The notes under the pieces were generated by a model. The model worked only from the letters and a program-made list of their open reading frames with translations, made no database searches and was not told the DNA's origin. From NCBI GenBank assembly GCA_050115015.1, contig JASFRI010000084.1, positions 1 through 12,359 on the forward strand: DNA of 12,359 nucleotides, read 5' to 3'. Below, in pieces: positions 1-8,365 of the stretch. The stretch is from JASFRI01 sp050115015 (lineage in GTDB: Bacteria; Acidobacteriota; Polarisedimenticolia; CBDVAL01). How positions within the stretch are numbered: the first letter of the stretch is position 1; the number at the start of each line of letters is the position of its first letter. The position numbers and the translations under genes were made by a program.

Positions 1-311
1 TTCGCTCCAACATCCACCGCGGCGGCACCGGTACACTCGTCGATCCGGACCCGGGGGTCCTCGACACGGCGCGCCGGGCGGCGGCGGCCGTCGGCGTCGA
101 GGTCGCGGGGGTGGACCTTCTGGAGACCCGCGACGGGCCGAGGGTCATCGAGGTGAACTCCTCCCCCGGGTTTCAGGGGCTCGAGGCGGCGAGCGGCCTC
201 GATGTGGCCGGGGCGATCGTCCGGCACGGGATCTCCCTGGCGCTGGGCACTTCCTCGAGGGGTCCGGCGGCGAAGGTCGCGCGCGCATCGAGTCGCCGGG
301 CCGGCCGGTGA
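1..311 (+). CDS. RimK-family ATP-grasp ligase, C-terminal fragment (5' end outside window)
   Basis: This is the last ~102 codons of an ATP-grasp amino-acid ligase; the reading frame begins at base 3 and stops with TGA at 309-311. The fragment starts RSNIHRGGTG, the nucleotide/substrate loop typical of RimK-type ligases. It continues with a helix and the strand VGVEVAGVDLLE, then VIEVNSSPGFQGLE, where Glu and Asn of the EVN motif bind the catalytic magnesium ions. RimK-family enzymes use ATP to join an amino acid, usually glutamate, to a carboxyl group on a protein or small molecule (ribosomal protein S6, cofactor tails, LysW). The substrate cannot be read from this fragment. After the fold ends there is a ~20-residue basic, Ser/Arg/Ala-rich tail. 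The family assignment is secure; a symbol is withheld because the family has several functions. The next gene starts 51 bases downstream with no clear promoter between them, so co-transcription is possible. Confidence 0.87.
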   Translation, partial: RSNIHRGGTGTLVDPDPGVLDTARRAAAAVGVEVAGVDLLETRDGPRVIEVNSSPGFQGLEAASGLDVAGAIVRHGISLALGTSSRGPAAKVARASSRRAGR

Positions 312-362
312 TACGAGGTATCCCGCGGCGGCTCCACTCCGGGTAGGTGCCGGGGACGGCCG

Positions 363-3300
363 ATGCCCTCACCCAAGCAGCCTCCTCCGGGGGATCGACC
401 CCGTCGCCGGTGGCTCTTCCGGCCCATCCGTCGGCTGCGCCCCCTCCGACACCTGTTCCTCCTGCTGCTCGTCCTGCTGGCCCTCGCGTACTGGGCGGTG
501 GAGAGCGGGCGCCTCGACCGGCTCGTCGCGACACGCCTGCTGCGGACCGCGACGGCCGCGGGCTACGAGCTGTCGTTCTCGTCGATGAAGCTGGAGGCGG
601 TGCCGCCGTCGCTGCGGCTGACGGACGTCTCGCTGCGCGAGGCGGGGGGCGATCCCGCCGCGCCCCTGTTCACCGTCGACCGCCTGGAGGTCGTCCTCGC
701 CATCCGCTCGTTGCTCCGCGGCACACCGCGGATCGGGCGTGCGGAGCTGCACCGGCCGGTCTTCCGCTGGCCGCAGGCTGCGGCGCGGGAGGGGCCTCCG
801 GCCGCGATCCCGGACATCCACGTCTTCCTGAGACGGCTGCAGGTGACCGACGGGACGATCCTCCTCCCGGAGGGCGCATTGCCGGTGTCCGGCGAGGCCA
901 CGGGGCTCTCCATCCAGGGCCTGGCCGACACCGGTGGCCTCTCGCTGCACGTTCTCGTCGACGCCCTCCGCCTGCGGTTGCCCGGGACCGCCGGCGTCTG
1001 GGAGGGGAAAGCTGAGGGGAATGCCGTGCTGGGGCGCCGGCAGCTACGGGTGGAGCGTCTCCGCTGGGTCTCGCAGGACCTGAGCCTCGAAGCATCGGGG
1101 ACGGCCTCCCTCGCCGGGGAGCTGGACCTGACGTTCCGGGGGACCGCCGAGGCCGAACCGCTCGCGGCCCTCGGCGCTCCGGTGCCGGTCGCCGGGACCG
1201 TGGGATTCGAGGGTGAGGTCCACCGGGGCGGGGAGGGGCTGCCGGACGTGACGGCGGCGTTCGAGGCCCGAGAGCTGCAGGTCGATGCGGAGCCGGTGCG
1301 GGAGATCGACGGGAACCTCACCTGGAGGGACGGGGAGTTGCGGCTCGAAGCGGCGGGAGATCTGCTGGGCGGACGTGCGGCGTTGCGCTACGAGCTCCGT
1401 CCCCATGGTGATGCTCCCACGGAGCACGACCTCTCGGTCCGCCCCGAGGGGCTGGACCTGCGGCGGGCGCTGGCGGTCATGGGCTTCTCCGACCTGCCGT
1501 GGAACACGAGGGTCGCTGGCGAGGCCCACGCCTCCTGGCTGGGAAGGAACGCCGGGAGCCTGCGGGCGAGCGCCGAGCTCATCCTCCGGGCGGGCCTCTC
1601 GGAGCCCGGGAAGCGAGCGTACGCGCTCCACGGCACGCTCTCCCTGGCAATCGAGGGGGAGGAGCTTCGCATCCGCTCCGCCGATGTCCGGGGGGAGGGG
1701 TTCGCCGTCCGGGCCACGGGGCGTGCCCGGATGGGAGAGGGGGAGGTGGCGCTCCGTCTCGAGTCGCGGCGTCCCGCCGCGCTGGCGGAAGGATACCTCC
1801 AGCCGATCCTCGACAGGGTGATTCCGGGCACGGCACTTCCCGGGCTGGGGCCGCTGCAGGGAGAGATCCGGCTCGAGGGGCGTGTCGCCCTCGCCGAGGA
1901 TGGCCCGCACGCCGACGGTCTGCTGCGGGCGGACGGGCTCACCTGGGACGACATCCCGCTGGGAGATCTGACCGCCCGCATCGTCGCGGATCGCGAGATC
2001 GTCCGCCTGCGGGACGCGGCGCTCACCGGCGAGGGGGGGCGCCTCGAGGCGGACGGCGAGGTCTGGATCGCCGGCGCCGTGCCCGGCCGGGGGGAGGTCC
2101 GCCTCCGCCTGGAGGGCGTGCCGCTGGACGACTGGGTGCGGCGACTGACCGGGCGCCCCTCCCCGATCGACGGCCTCGCCCGCGGCGTGGGACGCGTGGT
2201 CCACCACGGTTGCGGCACCGAGGGCCGTTTCTCGCTCTCGATGGAGAAGGCCCTGCTGTTCGGCGCGGAGGCGGGGCCGGTCCGGGGGGAGCTGGCGCTG
2301 AAGCGGGATGTGGTGCAGCTCGTCGAGGTGGAGGCCCGCTATGGAGGCGGGATGCTCCGGGCCAGCGGCGAGCTGCACGTGCGTGATGCCCCCGCCGTGG
2401 ACCTCGGATTCGCGGCCACCGGCCTGAGCGTCTCCGAGCTCCGCGGCGAGGAGGTGCTGCCCTTCCTGGCAGGCAGCCTCGATCTGGACGGCACCGTGAA
2501 CGGACCGCTGGAATCACCGGAGATCGCCGCCAGGCTCGCCTATCACGGACCGCCAGGAGTGGCTGCGGACCTGGGAGAGGCCGAGCTGCGGGTGCAGGGG
2601 ACCGCCGAGGAACTGCGCCTGGAGGGCTCCTCGCCGCGCCACCGCCTCACCCTGCTGGGAACCGCCGGACTCGGCAGCGGCTTGCCGGTCTCCCTGAACC
2701 TGCGAGCGGAGCAACTGGACCTGGCGCTGCTGGGCAGCGCGCTGAGGCTGCCGTTGCCGGTGGAACTGCATGGCGAGGCCACGCTCCAGGCCGCGGTGTT
2801 CGGTCCCCTGGAGGATCCCTCCCGCATGCGGGCCGAGGCGCGGGTCACGGAGCTGCGTCTCGATGCGGGGGGCTACGAGCTCCGCAACGACGGGAGCGTC
2901 TCCTTCGGCTGGAGCGAGGGGGTCGCGGTGCTGCGTCCCTCCCGGCTCGTCGGCGACGGGACCGACCTGGTCCTGCGGGGCCGCAGTCACGGTGCGAGCG
3001 GCGGGCTGGAGTCCGAGGTGGAGGGCGACTTCGACCTGCGCCTGCTGGCGGCCCTCGACCCGCGGCTGCGCCTGACGGGCATGGGCCATGCCGCGGTCAA
3101 GGTGGACGTCCGCGAGGGCGCGCCGGGATACTCGGGACGGGTGAGCATCGCGGGAGCACGATTGGGATACGAGGGGTTCCCGGCGACCATCGACGGCCTG
3201 CAGGGGGCCGCCGAGTTCGTCGGACCGGAGCTCACCGTCCAGTCCCTCTCGGGCCGCCTGGGAGGGGGCTCCGTGAGGGGGACGGGCTACGTGCGGTTCG

Positions 3301-6300
3301 ACGGGCTGCGCCCGCAGGAGGTCCATCTCGAGCTGTACGGTGAGCGCGCCCGCGTGGTGTACCCGGAAGACCTGGAGAGCGTTGCCGACTTCTCCTTGCT
3401 CGTCGAGGATCATGCGCGCGGTTACCGGATCTCCGGTGACGTGGATGTGCTGCGCGGGATCTACCGGCTGCCGCTGGACACGAGCGACGCCCTGCTCCCG
3501 GCGCAGTCGAGGGCCGGCATTCCGTTGCCGGCGGAGATCGTGCCTGCGGCCGGGGAGGGCTCCGAGATCCTGCTGGACGTCTCGCTGAACGCCCCCGACG
3601 CCCTCTTCCTGCGCAGCCGGGACGTCAACGTGGAGGCGGGGGGTGACCTGCGGTTCGCCGGGACCCTGTCCAGCCCGAGGATCACCGGACGGATCGACGC
3701 GCTGGAGGGGGGCGTGATCCGGTTCCGGGACGTCCGCTACCGGGTGATCGGGGGGTTCGTGGACTTCGCCGAGTACGGTAGCGTCGACCCCTTCTTCCAC
3801 ATCGAAGCGTCGACGACGGTCCGGGACTACGAGGTGATCCTGGTTCTCGACGGCCGCCTCAGCGACTTTACCTTCGAGCTGACGTCATATCCCCCGCTGG
3901 AGCAGGAGGAGATCCTGGTCCTCCTCCTCACGGGGAACACGCCGGACGAGGTGGCGGCCAAGGGCGGCACCGCGCTCGTCAGCGAACAGGTGGCCAGCGC
4001 CCTCTCCGCCCCCATCAGCGGCAACGTGGCCCAGGCCCTCGGCCTGACCCAGGTGCGGGTGGAGCCGGTGGACGTCAACGGAAACGCTCGCCTCACACTG
4101 GTGAAGGAGGTGAACCCGGGCCTTCGGGTTACCTATTCCGACACCTTCCAGGCCGCCGGCAAGCAGATCTATCGTGTGGAGTACGACGTCACACGGAAGA
4201 CGGAGCTGCTGGCGGTCCGGAACGAGGACGGTGGCGTCGGCGGCGACTTCCGCTACACCACCCGCGGCTACTCCTATCCACGCCCCGCCTCGGAGCGCGA
4301 GGGGAAGCAGCGCGTCGGGACCATCGAGCTGATCGGCGCGCCGCCGGAGCTGGAGGAGCGTCTCCGGAAGCGGATCCGGGCGAAGGAGGGCCGTGCCTAC
4401 CGGCGCTCCGCGGAGGTGGACTCGGTGGACCGTCTCCGGGCGACGCTCGTGCGGAACGGCTACCTGGACGCCACGGTGGACGTCGAGGAGTCGACGGCCG
4501 GCGACCGCGTGAACCTGCGTTTCGAGGTGGAATCGGGAACGCCCTACCAACTCGTCCTGCCCCGTGGCCTGCCCGCGGAGCGCAAGCTGCGAAAGCGGCT
4601 GGCGCAGTCCTTCCGGACGATGCTCATCCCCGGGGAGGCCCCGGCGGAGGGACGCCGCACGATCGAGCAGTTCTACCTGAACCGAGGGTACCCCCGCGTC
4701 ACGGTGGAAGAACACCTCGAGGAAGGCGAGGGCCAGCGGCAGGTGCTGCGCTTCGAGGTGGACCCGGGACCGAAGGTCCATGTCACCGAACTGCGCTTCG
4801 AGGGGAACGAGTCCTTCTCCGGGGAGCGGCTGCGCAAGCTCCTGATGACCCGGGAAGGGACCGGCTCCCGCCGGAGCCTGCTCCGGATGGATCGCCTCGA
4901 GGAGGACGTCGACGCACTGCGGCTGTTCTACCGCACCCAGGGGTACGCCGACGTGCGGGTCGCCGCGCCCCGGATCGACTACGACGCCGCCGGGGACCTG
5001 GCGACGGTGTCCTTTCCCATCACCGAGGGGCCGCAATGGCTCATCGGGCAGATCGTCTTCGACGGCAACGCCGCCTTCTCGGACGAGGAGCTGCAGGAGC
5101 AGATCCAGCTGGCGCCGGGAGAGCCGATCACCCGGGCCGCGCTCGAGGCGGCGCGGACCGCGATCCGCCTGCACTACGACGAGGCCGGCTACGAGGCTGC
5201 ACGGGTCGCGTACGCCATCGAGGGGGAGGCGGCGGAGGCCCGGCTCATCCGGTTCCGGATCGAGGAGGGGGTGCCGCGCCGGGTGGGAAGCATCGAGGTC
5301 GCCGGAAACAGCCACACCCGGGACCGGGTCATCTGGCGGGAGCTGGGGGTCGACGAGGGGGACCCGCTCAGCCGGGACCAGCTGCTGGCCGCGCAGCGCC
5401 GGCTCGGCCGGCTGGGGATCTTCCGCTCGGTGGACGTCAGTGCGGATGCCGCGGGCGACGGTGCCGAGGTGCCGGTCGCGGTACGCGTGCGGGAGGCACC
5501 GAACATCCTGACCTCCTTCGGCGGTGGCTGGGACACCGAGGCCGGTCTCAGGGGCTTCTTCCAGATCCGGGACAACAACTTCCTCGGCCGTGGCCAGACC
5601 CTGGGCGCCGCGCTGTCCGCCAGCGGCATCACGCAGCGGGTGCGCTTCAGCTTCCTGGAGCCACGGCTCTTCGGCCGCGAGGTGGAGGGACTCCTGACCG
5701 CCTCCTGGTCGATGCAGGATCAGATCAGCTTCGACCAGCGGACGGTCGCCCTCACCGCGGCCGGCACCCGGCGGATCGGCCCCTACCGGTTCATCACCGC
5801 GTACACCATCGAGGACGTCACCCTGAGCGACGTGCAGGTCCTCCTGCTGGAGGACCGCATCGAGGACGTGCGCCTCGGGAGCGTCAGCGGCACGATGATC
5901 CGCGACCGCCGGGACGACCCGTTCAACCCGCGGCGGGGCCTCTACTACTCCCTCGACCTCACCCTGTTCGACCGGTACCTGGGGTCCGAGCGGGACTTCC
6001 TGAGCTTCTTCGGGCACGTCTCGTACTTCCATCCCGTCACCGATCGCAGCTACTGGGCACAGGGCTTCCGGGTCGGTCTTCAGGAGCCCTTCGGCAGGTC
6101 GGTCATCCCGATCAGCGAGCGCTTCTTCGCCGGCGGGGACTCCACGATCCGCGGCTTTCCGCGGGACACGGTGGGACCCAAGGACCCGGGCACGGGAAGT
6201 CCCCTCGGGGGGAATGCGCTGCTCATCCTGAACGAGGAGTATCACTTCCCGATCTGGAGGGATCTCGAGGGTGTTGGGTTTCTCGACCTGGGCAACGTGT

Positions 6301-6470
6301 ACCCCGGGGTGGAGGACCTGTCGCTCACCGACGTGCGCAAGGTGCTCGGGTTCGGGCTCCACTACCGGACGCCGCTGGGACCGATCCGGCTGGAATACGG
6401 TCACAAGCTGGACCGCCGTCCGGGCGAGTCCTCGGGGGAGCTCTACTTCTCCATCGGTCTGGCGTTCTGA
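363..6470 (+). CDS. TamB-Omp85 (BamA/TamA-type) fusion protein, single-chain translocation and assembly module
   Basis: 2035 residues in one open frame. Residues 1-29 are Pro/Arg-rich and cytoplasmic; ~30-46 are an uncleaved signal anchor (LFLLLLVLLALAYWAV) with no AxA cleavage site. Residues ~50-150 resemble AsmA/TamB N-termini, and ~150-1070 are repetitive beta-rich sequence like the lipid-conducting groove of TamB. Residues ~1070-1300 are the TamB C-terminal DUF490 domain, marked by PPLEQEEILVLLLTGN (1177-1192). After a short linker (~1300-1316) come five POTRA-like repeats: ~1317-1392, 1393-1469 (divergent), 1470-1556, 1557-1636 and 1637-1712. Residues 1713-2035 form the Omp85 barrel, with the loop-6 motif STIRGF (R1930-G1931-F1932) and a C-terminal Phe beta-signal. 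Known: TamA/TamB homologues serve outer-membrane protein insertion and phospholipid transport. Inferred: one protein bridges both membranes. Start chosen: ATG at 363 with GGGGA six bases upstream. No internal signal peptide lies between the halves, which argues for a true fusion. Confidence 0.93.
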   Translation: MPSPKQPPPGDRPRRRWLFRPIRRLRPLRHLFLLLLVLLALAYWAVESGRLDRLVATRLLRTATAAGYELSFSSMKLEAVPPSLRLTDVSLREAGGDPAAPLFTVDRLEVVLAIRSLLRGTPRIGRAELHRPVFRWPQAAAREGPPAAIPDIHVFLRRLQVTDGTILLPEGALPVSGEATGLSIQGLADTGGLSLHVLVDALRLRLPGTAGVWEGKAEGNAVLGRRQLRVERLRWVSQDLSLEASGTASLAGELDLTFRGTAEAEPLAALGAPVPVAGTVGFEGEVHRGGEGLPDVTAAFEARELQVDAEPVREIDGNLTWRDGELRLEAAGDLLGGRAALRYELRPHGDAPTEHDLSVRPEGLDLRRALAVMGFSDLPWNTRVAGEAHASWLGRNAGSLRASAELILRAGLSEPGKRAYALHGTLSLAIEGEELRIRSADVRGEGFAVRATGRARMGEGEVALRLESRRPAALAEGYLQPILDRVIPGTALPGLGPLQGEIRLEGRVALAEDGPHADGLLRADGLTWDDIPLGDLTARIVADREIVRLRDAALTGEGGRLEADGEVWIAGAVPGRGEVRLRLEGVPLDDWVRRLTGRPSPIDGLARGVGRVVHHGCGTEGRFSLSMEKALLFGAEAGPVRGELALKRDVVQLVEVEARYGGGMLRASGELHVRDAPAVDLGFAATGLSVSELRGEEVLPFLAGSLDLDGTVNGPLESPEIAARLAYHGPPGVAADLGEAELRVQGTAEELRLEGSSPRHRLTLLGTAGLGSGLPVSLNLRAEQLDLALLGSALRLPLPVELHGEATLQAAVFGPLEDPSRMRAEARVTELRLDAGGYELRNDGSVSFGWSEGVAVLRPSRLVGDGTDLVLRGRSHGASGGLESEVEGDFDLRLLAALDPRLRLTGMGHAAVKVDVREGAPGYSGRVSIAGARLGYEGFPATIDGLQGAAEFVGPELTVQSLSGRLGGGSVRGTGYVRFDGLRPQEVHLELYGERARVVYPEDLESVADFSLLVEDHARGYRISGDVDVLRGIYRLPLDTSDALLPAQSRAGIPLPAEIVPAAGEGSEILLDVSLNAPDALFLRSRDVNVEAGGDLRFAGTLSSPRITGRIDALEGGVIRFRDVRYRVIGGFVDFAEYGSVDPFFHIEASTTVRDYEVILVLDGRLSDFTFELTSYPPLEQEEILVLLLTGNTPDEVAAKGGTALVSEQVASALSAPISGNVAQALGLTQVRVEPVDVNGNARLTLVKEVNPGLRVTYSDTFQAAGKQIYRVEYDVTRKTELLAVRNEDGGVGGDFRYTTRGYSYPRPASEREGKQRVGTIELIGAPPELEERLRKRIRAKEGRAYRRSAEVDSVDRLRATLVRNGYLDATVDVEESTAGDRVNLRFEVESGTPYQLVLPRGLPAERKLRKRLAQSFRTMLIPGEAPAEGRRTIEQFYLNRGYPRVTVEEHLEEGEGQRQVLRFEVDPGPKVHVTELRFEGNESFSGERLRKLLMTREGTGSRRSLLRMDRLEEDVDALRLFYRTQGYADVRVAAPRIDYDAAGDLATVSFPITEGPQWLIGQIVFDGNAAFSDEELQEQIQLAPGEPITRAALEAARTAIRLHYDEAGYEAARVAYAIEGEAAEARLIRFRIEEGVPRRVGSIEVAGNSHTRDRVIWRELGVDEGDPLSRDQLLAAQRRLGRLGIFRSVDVSADAAGDGAEVPVAVRVREAPNILTSFGGGWDTEAGLRGFFQIRDNNFLGRGQTLGAALSASGITQRVRFSFLEPRLFGREVEGLLTASWSMQDQISFDQRTVALTAAGTRRIGPYRFITAYTIEDVTLSDVQVLLLEDRIEDVRLGSVSGTMIRDRRDDPFNPRRGLYYSLDLTLFDRYLGSERDFLSFFGHVSYFHPVTDRSYWAQGFRVGLQEPFGRSVIPISERFFAGGDSTIRGFPRDTVGPKDPGTGSPLGGNALLILNEEYHFPIWRDLEGVGFLDLGNVYPGVEDLSLTDVRKVLGFGLHYRTPLGPIRLEYGHKLDRRPGESSGELYFSIGLAF

Positions 6471-6487
6471 TCCCGTCCCTGCCCCGC

Positions 6488-6496
6488 TGGTATACT
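6488..6496 (+). promoter_or_regulatory. Probable sigma-70 extended -10 promoter of mutL
   Basis: TGG directly followed by TATACT (6491-6496) matches the extended -10 pattern TGn-TATAAT with five of six bases. It sits 23 bases before the mutL ATG, so the leader would be about 16 nt. No good -35 hexamer is visible at 16-18 bp spacing; the position overlaps the stop codon of the preceding gene. Extended -10 promoters can work without a strong -35. Confidence 0.5.
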
Positions 6497-6519
6497 CTCC
6501 CCGTTCCCACGGAGCGACC

Positions 6520-8253
6520 ATGTCCACGATCCAGAGGCTCCCCGACCAGCTGATCAACCAGATCGCCGCCGGCGAGGCGGTGGAGCGGCCGGCTTCGGTC
6601 GTCAAGGAGCTGGTGGAGAACGCCCTGGACGCCGGGGCCACCGCGATCGACATCACCGTCGAGCAGGGAGGGCGGCGCCGGATCCGGGTGGAGGATGATG
6701 GTTGCGGCATGTCGCCCGGGGACGCGCGGCTGGCGCTGGAGCGGCACGCCACCTCGAAGATCCGCACCGCCGAGGACCTCGCAGCGATCCACACGCTGGG
6801 CTTCCGCGGGGAGGCCCTGCCCGCGATCGCGTCGGTCTCCCGGCTGGAGCTCCTGACGACCGCGCGAGGGAGCACCGGTGGGCATCGACTGTCCGTCGAG
6901 GGCGGACTGAGCCGGGAGAGCGGGCCCCACCCGCACCCGGCCGGGACCACCGTGGACGTGCGGGACCTCTTCTTCAACACGCCGGCCCGCGCGAAGTTCC
7001 TCCGGACGGTCCCGACCGAGCTGTCCCGCATCACCGAGGTCGTGCAGGCGGCGGCACTGGCCCAGCCGGGCTGCCGGTTCCGCCTGACCCACGACGGACG
7101 GGAGGTCCTGGCCACCGGGGCCGAGGAGGATCGCCGCGAGCGCATCCGCCGGATCTTCGGGGGGGACCTCGCCGCGGGGCTGCGCCCGGTGGAGGGCGGA
7201 CGCTCGCCGCTGGCGGTGCGGGGCTACGTCTCGGGTCCTGCGTTCTCCCGGGCGAACCGCTCCCACTGGTTCCTGTTCGTCAACGGCCGCCCGGTGGGGG
7301 ACCGGACGCTGACGCATGCGGTGACCCGGGCCTGCCGTCCCCGCTTCTCCCGGGATCGGTTTCCGGCGGTGTTCCTTTTTCTGGAGGTGCCGGCGGCGGA
7401 GGTGGACGTGAACGTCCACCCGACGAAGCGGGAGGTCCGTTTCCGCACCCCGGGCGCGGTGCACGATCTCGTGGAGCGGGCACTGGAGGCCGCCCTGGGA
7501 CCGGGTCCGGTGCAGGAGGTCGCACCGCGGAGCCCGGAGCGAGCGGCGGCCGGCGTGACCGGCGCCGTGGAGGACTACCTGACGCGGCGCGACGCCCCGA
7601 TCTGGTCCGCGGCCGAGCCCGCCAGGGTTCCTGCAGCGCCGGCCGCACCGCGGGCCCGGGCCATCCCGGAAGCCGGCGAGGGGCGGAGGGTGCTGGGCCA
7701 GCTCCGGGACGCATACATCCTCGTGGAGGAGGAGGGGGGGCTCCTGCTCGTCGATCAGCACGCGGCGCACGAGAGGGCGCTCTACGACCGGTACCGGCAG
7801 GAGCTCGCGTCCGGCAGCGTCGCGACCCAGCCGCTGCTCTTCCCGGCGACGGTGGAGCTCTCCCCGGCGGAGATGGAGCGCCTGATGCCGCGACTGCATT
7901 CGCTGCGGGGGATGGGATTCCTCGTGGAGCCCTTCGGCCGGCAGGCCATGGTCGTGCGGGAGGTTCCCGCCCGGCTGCCCGGGCTGGACCCCGGCCGGGT
8001 CCTGCGGGAGCTCGCGGGGGGCGGTGCTCCGGTGGAACAGCTCGAGCACGAGATGGCGGCGCTGGGGGCCTGCCACGCGGCGGTGCGCGCGGGCATGCGC
8101 CTGGACGTGACCCGGATGGACCGGATCGTCGGCGAACTGCTCGAGGGCGGCCATGCGCTGACCTGCCCCCACGGCCGGCCGGCCGTCCTGCGCTACCCGC
8201 TGCCGGAGATCGAGCGGGCGTTCCTGAGGCCGGCCGGGGCCGCGGAACGTTGA
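6520..8253 (+). CDS. mutL: DNA mismatch repair protein MutL (endonuclease type)
   Basis: 577 residues. MutL couples mismatch recognition by MutS to strand incision or excision. The N-terminal GHKL ATPase (~1-215) has all its motifs: ELVENALDAG with catalytic E30 and Mg-binding N34, DDGCGM (59-64), RHATSK (75-80) and GFRGEAL (94-100). The transducer domain (~215-335) carries VNVHPTKREVRF with the conserved K303. An Ala/Pro/Arg-rich linker (~336-385) follows, then the C-terminal dimerisation/nuclease domain. This has DQHAAHER (412-419), ACHAAVRAG (517-525) and CPHGRP (549-554), the metal-binding motifs of MutL proteins that nick DNA themselves, as found in bacteria without MutH. One deviation: the last acidic residue of DQHA(X)2E(X)4E is Asp (D423) instead of Glu. 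Start: ATG at 6520 with GGAG four to five bases upstream; the frame is open further upstream, but that would run into the tamB-omp85 gene. Length is usual for the family. Confidence 0.97.
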   Translation: MSTIQRLPDQLINQIAAGEAVERPASVVKELVENALDAGATAIDITVEQGGRRRIRVEDDGCGMSPGDARLALERHATSKIRTAEDLAAIHTLGFRGEALPAIASVSRLELLTTARGSTGGHRLSVEGGLSRESGPHPHPAGTTVDVRDLFFNTPARAKFLRTVPTELSRITEVVQAAALAQPGCRFRLTHDGREVLATGAEEDRRERIRRIFGGDLAAGLRPVEGGRSPLAVRGYVSGPAFSRANRSHWFLFVNGRPVGDRTLTHAVTRACRPRFSRDRFPAVFLFLEVPAAEVDVNVHPTKREVRFRTPGAVHDLVERALEAALGPGPVQEVAPRSPERAAAGVTGAVEDYLTRRDAPIWSAAEPARVPAAPAAPRARAIPEAGEGRRVLGQLRDAYILVEEEGGLLLVDQHAAHERALYDRYRQELASGSVATQPLLFPATVELSPAEMERLMPRLHSLRGMGFLVEPFGRQAMVVREVPARLPGLDPGRVLRELAGGGAPVEQLEHEMAALGACHAAVRAGMRLDVTRMDRIVGELLEGGHALTCPHGRPAVLRYPLPEIERAFLRPAGAAER

Positions 8254-8278
8254 TCCGGCGTTCCCCGGGCGGTATATT
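8250..8278 (+). promoter_or_regulatory. Probable sigma-70 promoter of the lytic transglycosylase gene
   Basis: TTGATC (8250-8255; four of six -35 bases) and TATATT (8273-8278; five of six -10 bases) are separated by exactly 17 bp. The -35 overlaps the TGA stop of mutL (8251-8253). The predicted start point near 8285 leaves a leader of about 80 nt that begins with a hairpin. Confidence 0.55.
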
Positions 8279-8289
8279 CAGGCCGTCGA

Positions 8290-8313
8290 GGATCCCCCTC
8301 AGCTCGGGGATCC
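8290..8313 (+). promoter_or_regulatory. Leader hairpin at the 5' end of the transglycosylase mRNA
   Basis: Perfect 8-bp inverted repeat GGATCCCC (8290-8297) / GGGGATCC (8306-8313) with an 8-base loop. Flanking TCGA on both sides (8286-8289 and 8318-8321) could lengthen the stem across a bulge. No T-run follows closely, so it is a poor intrinsic terminator. Its place just after the predicted transcription start suggests a 5' mRNA-stabilising or regulatory stem. That role is inference. Confidence 0.4.
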
Positions 8314-8365
8314 CCCTTCGAACTGAACAGTTTCCACCATCCCTCGAGGTCGGGAGGGGAGGCCC

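Noticed and set aside
310..322. GATAC-GAG-GTATC inverted repeat overlapping the stop codon of the RimK-type gene
   Set aside because: Only five base pairs with a 3-base loop, no T-run and no promoter elements next to it; too small to call a terminator or operator.
1000..3600. Many short repeated GC-rich strings in the TamB part, suggesting DNA repeats
   Set aside because: They reflect codon bias and the repetitive beta-strand protein pattern; I found no long exact direct or inverted repeat.
6271..6519. In-frame upstream extension of mutL
   Set aside because: It would overlap ~200 bases of the barrel gene in another frame; ATG 6520 has a Shine-Dalgarno, a promoter just upstream and the standard MutL N-terminus.
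3885..7145. Very long reverse-strand open frame (over 1000 codons) opposite the tamB-omp85 and mutL genes
   Set aside because: High third-position GC in the + strand genes removes stop codons from this antisense frame. Its translation is low-complexity Arg/Pro/Val/Gly-rich and resembles no protein family, while the + strand proteins are clear.
6325..8172. Reverse-strand open frame opposite mutL
   Set aside because: Same composition effect; mutL motifs on the + strand are complete across this stretch.
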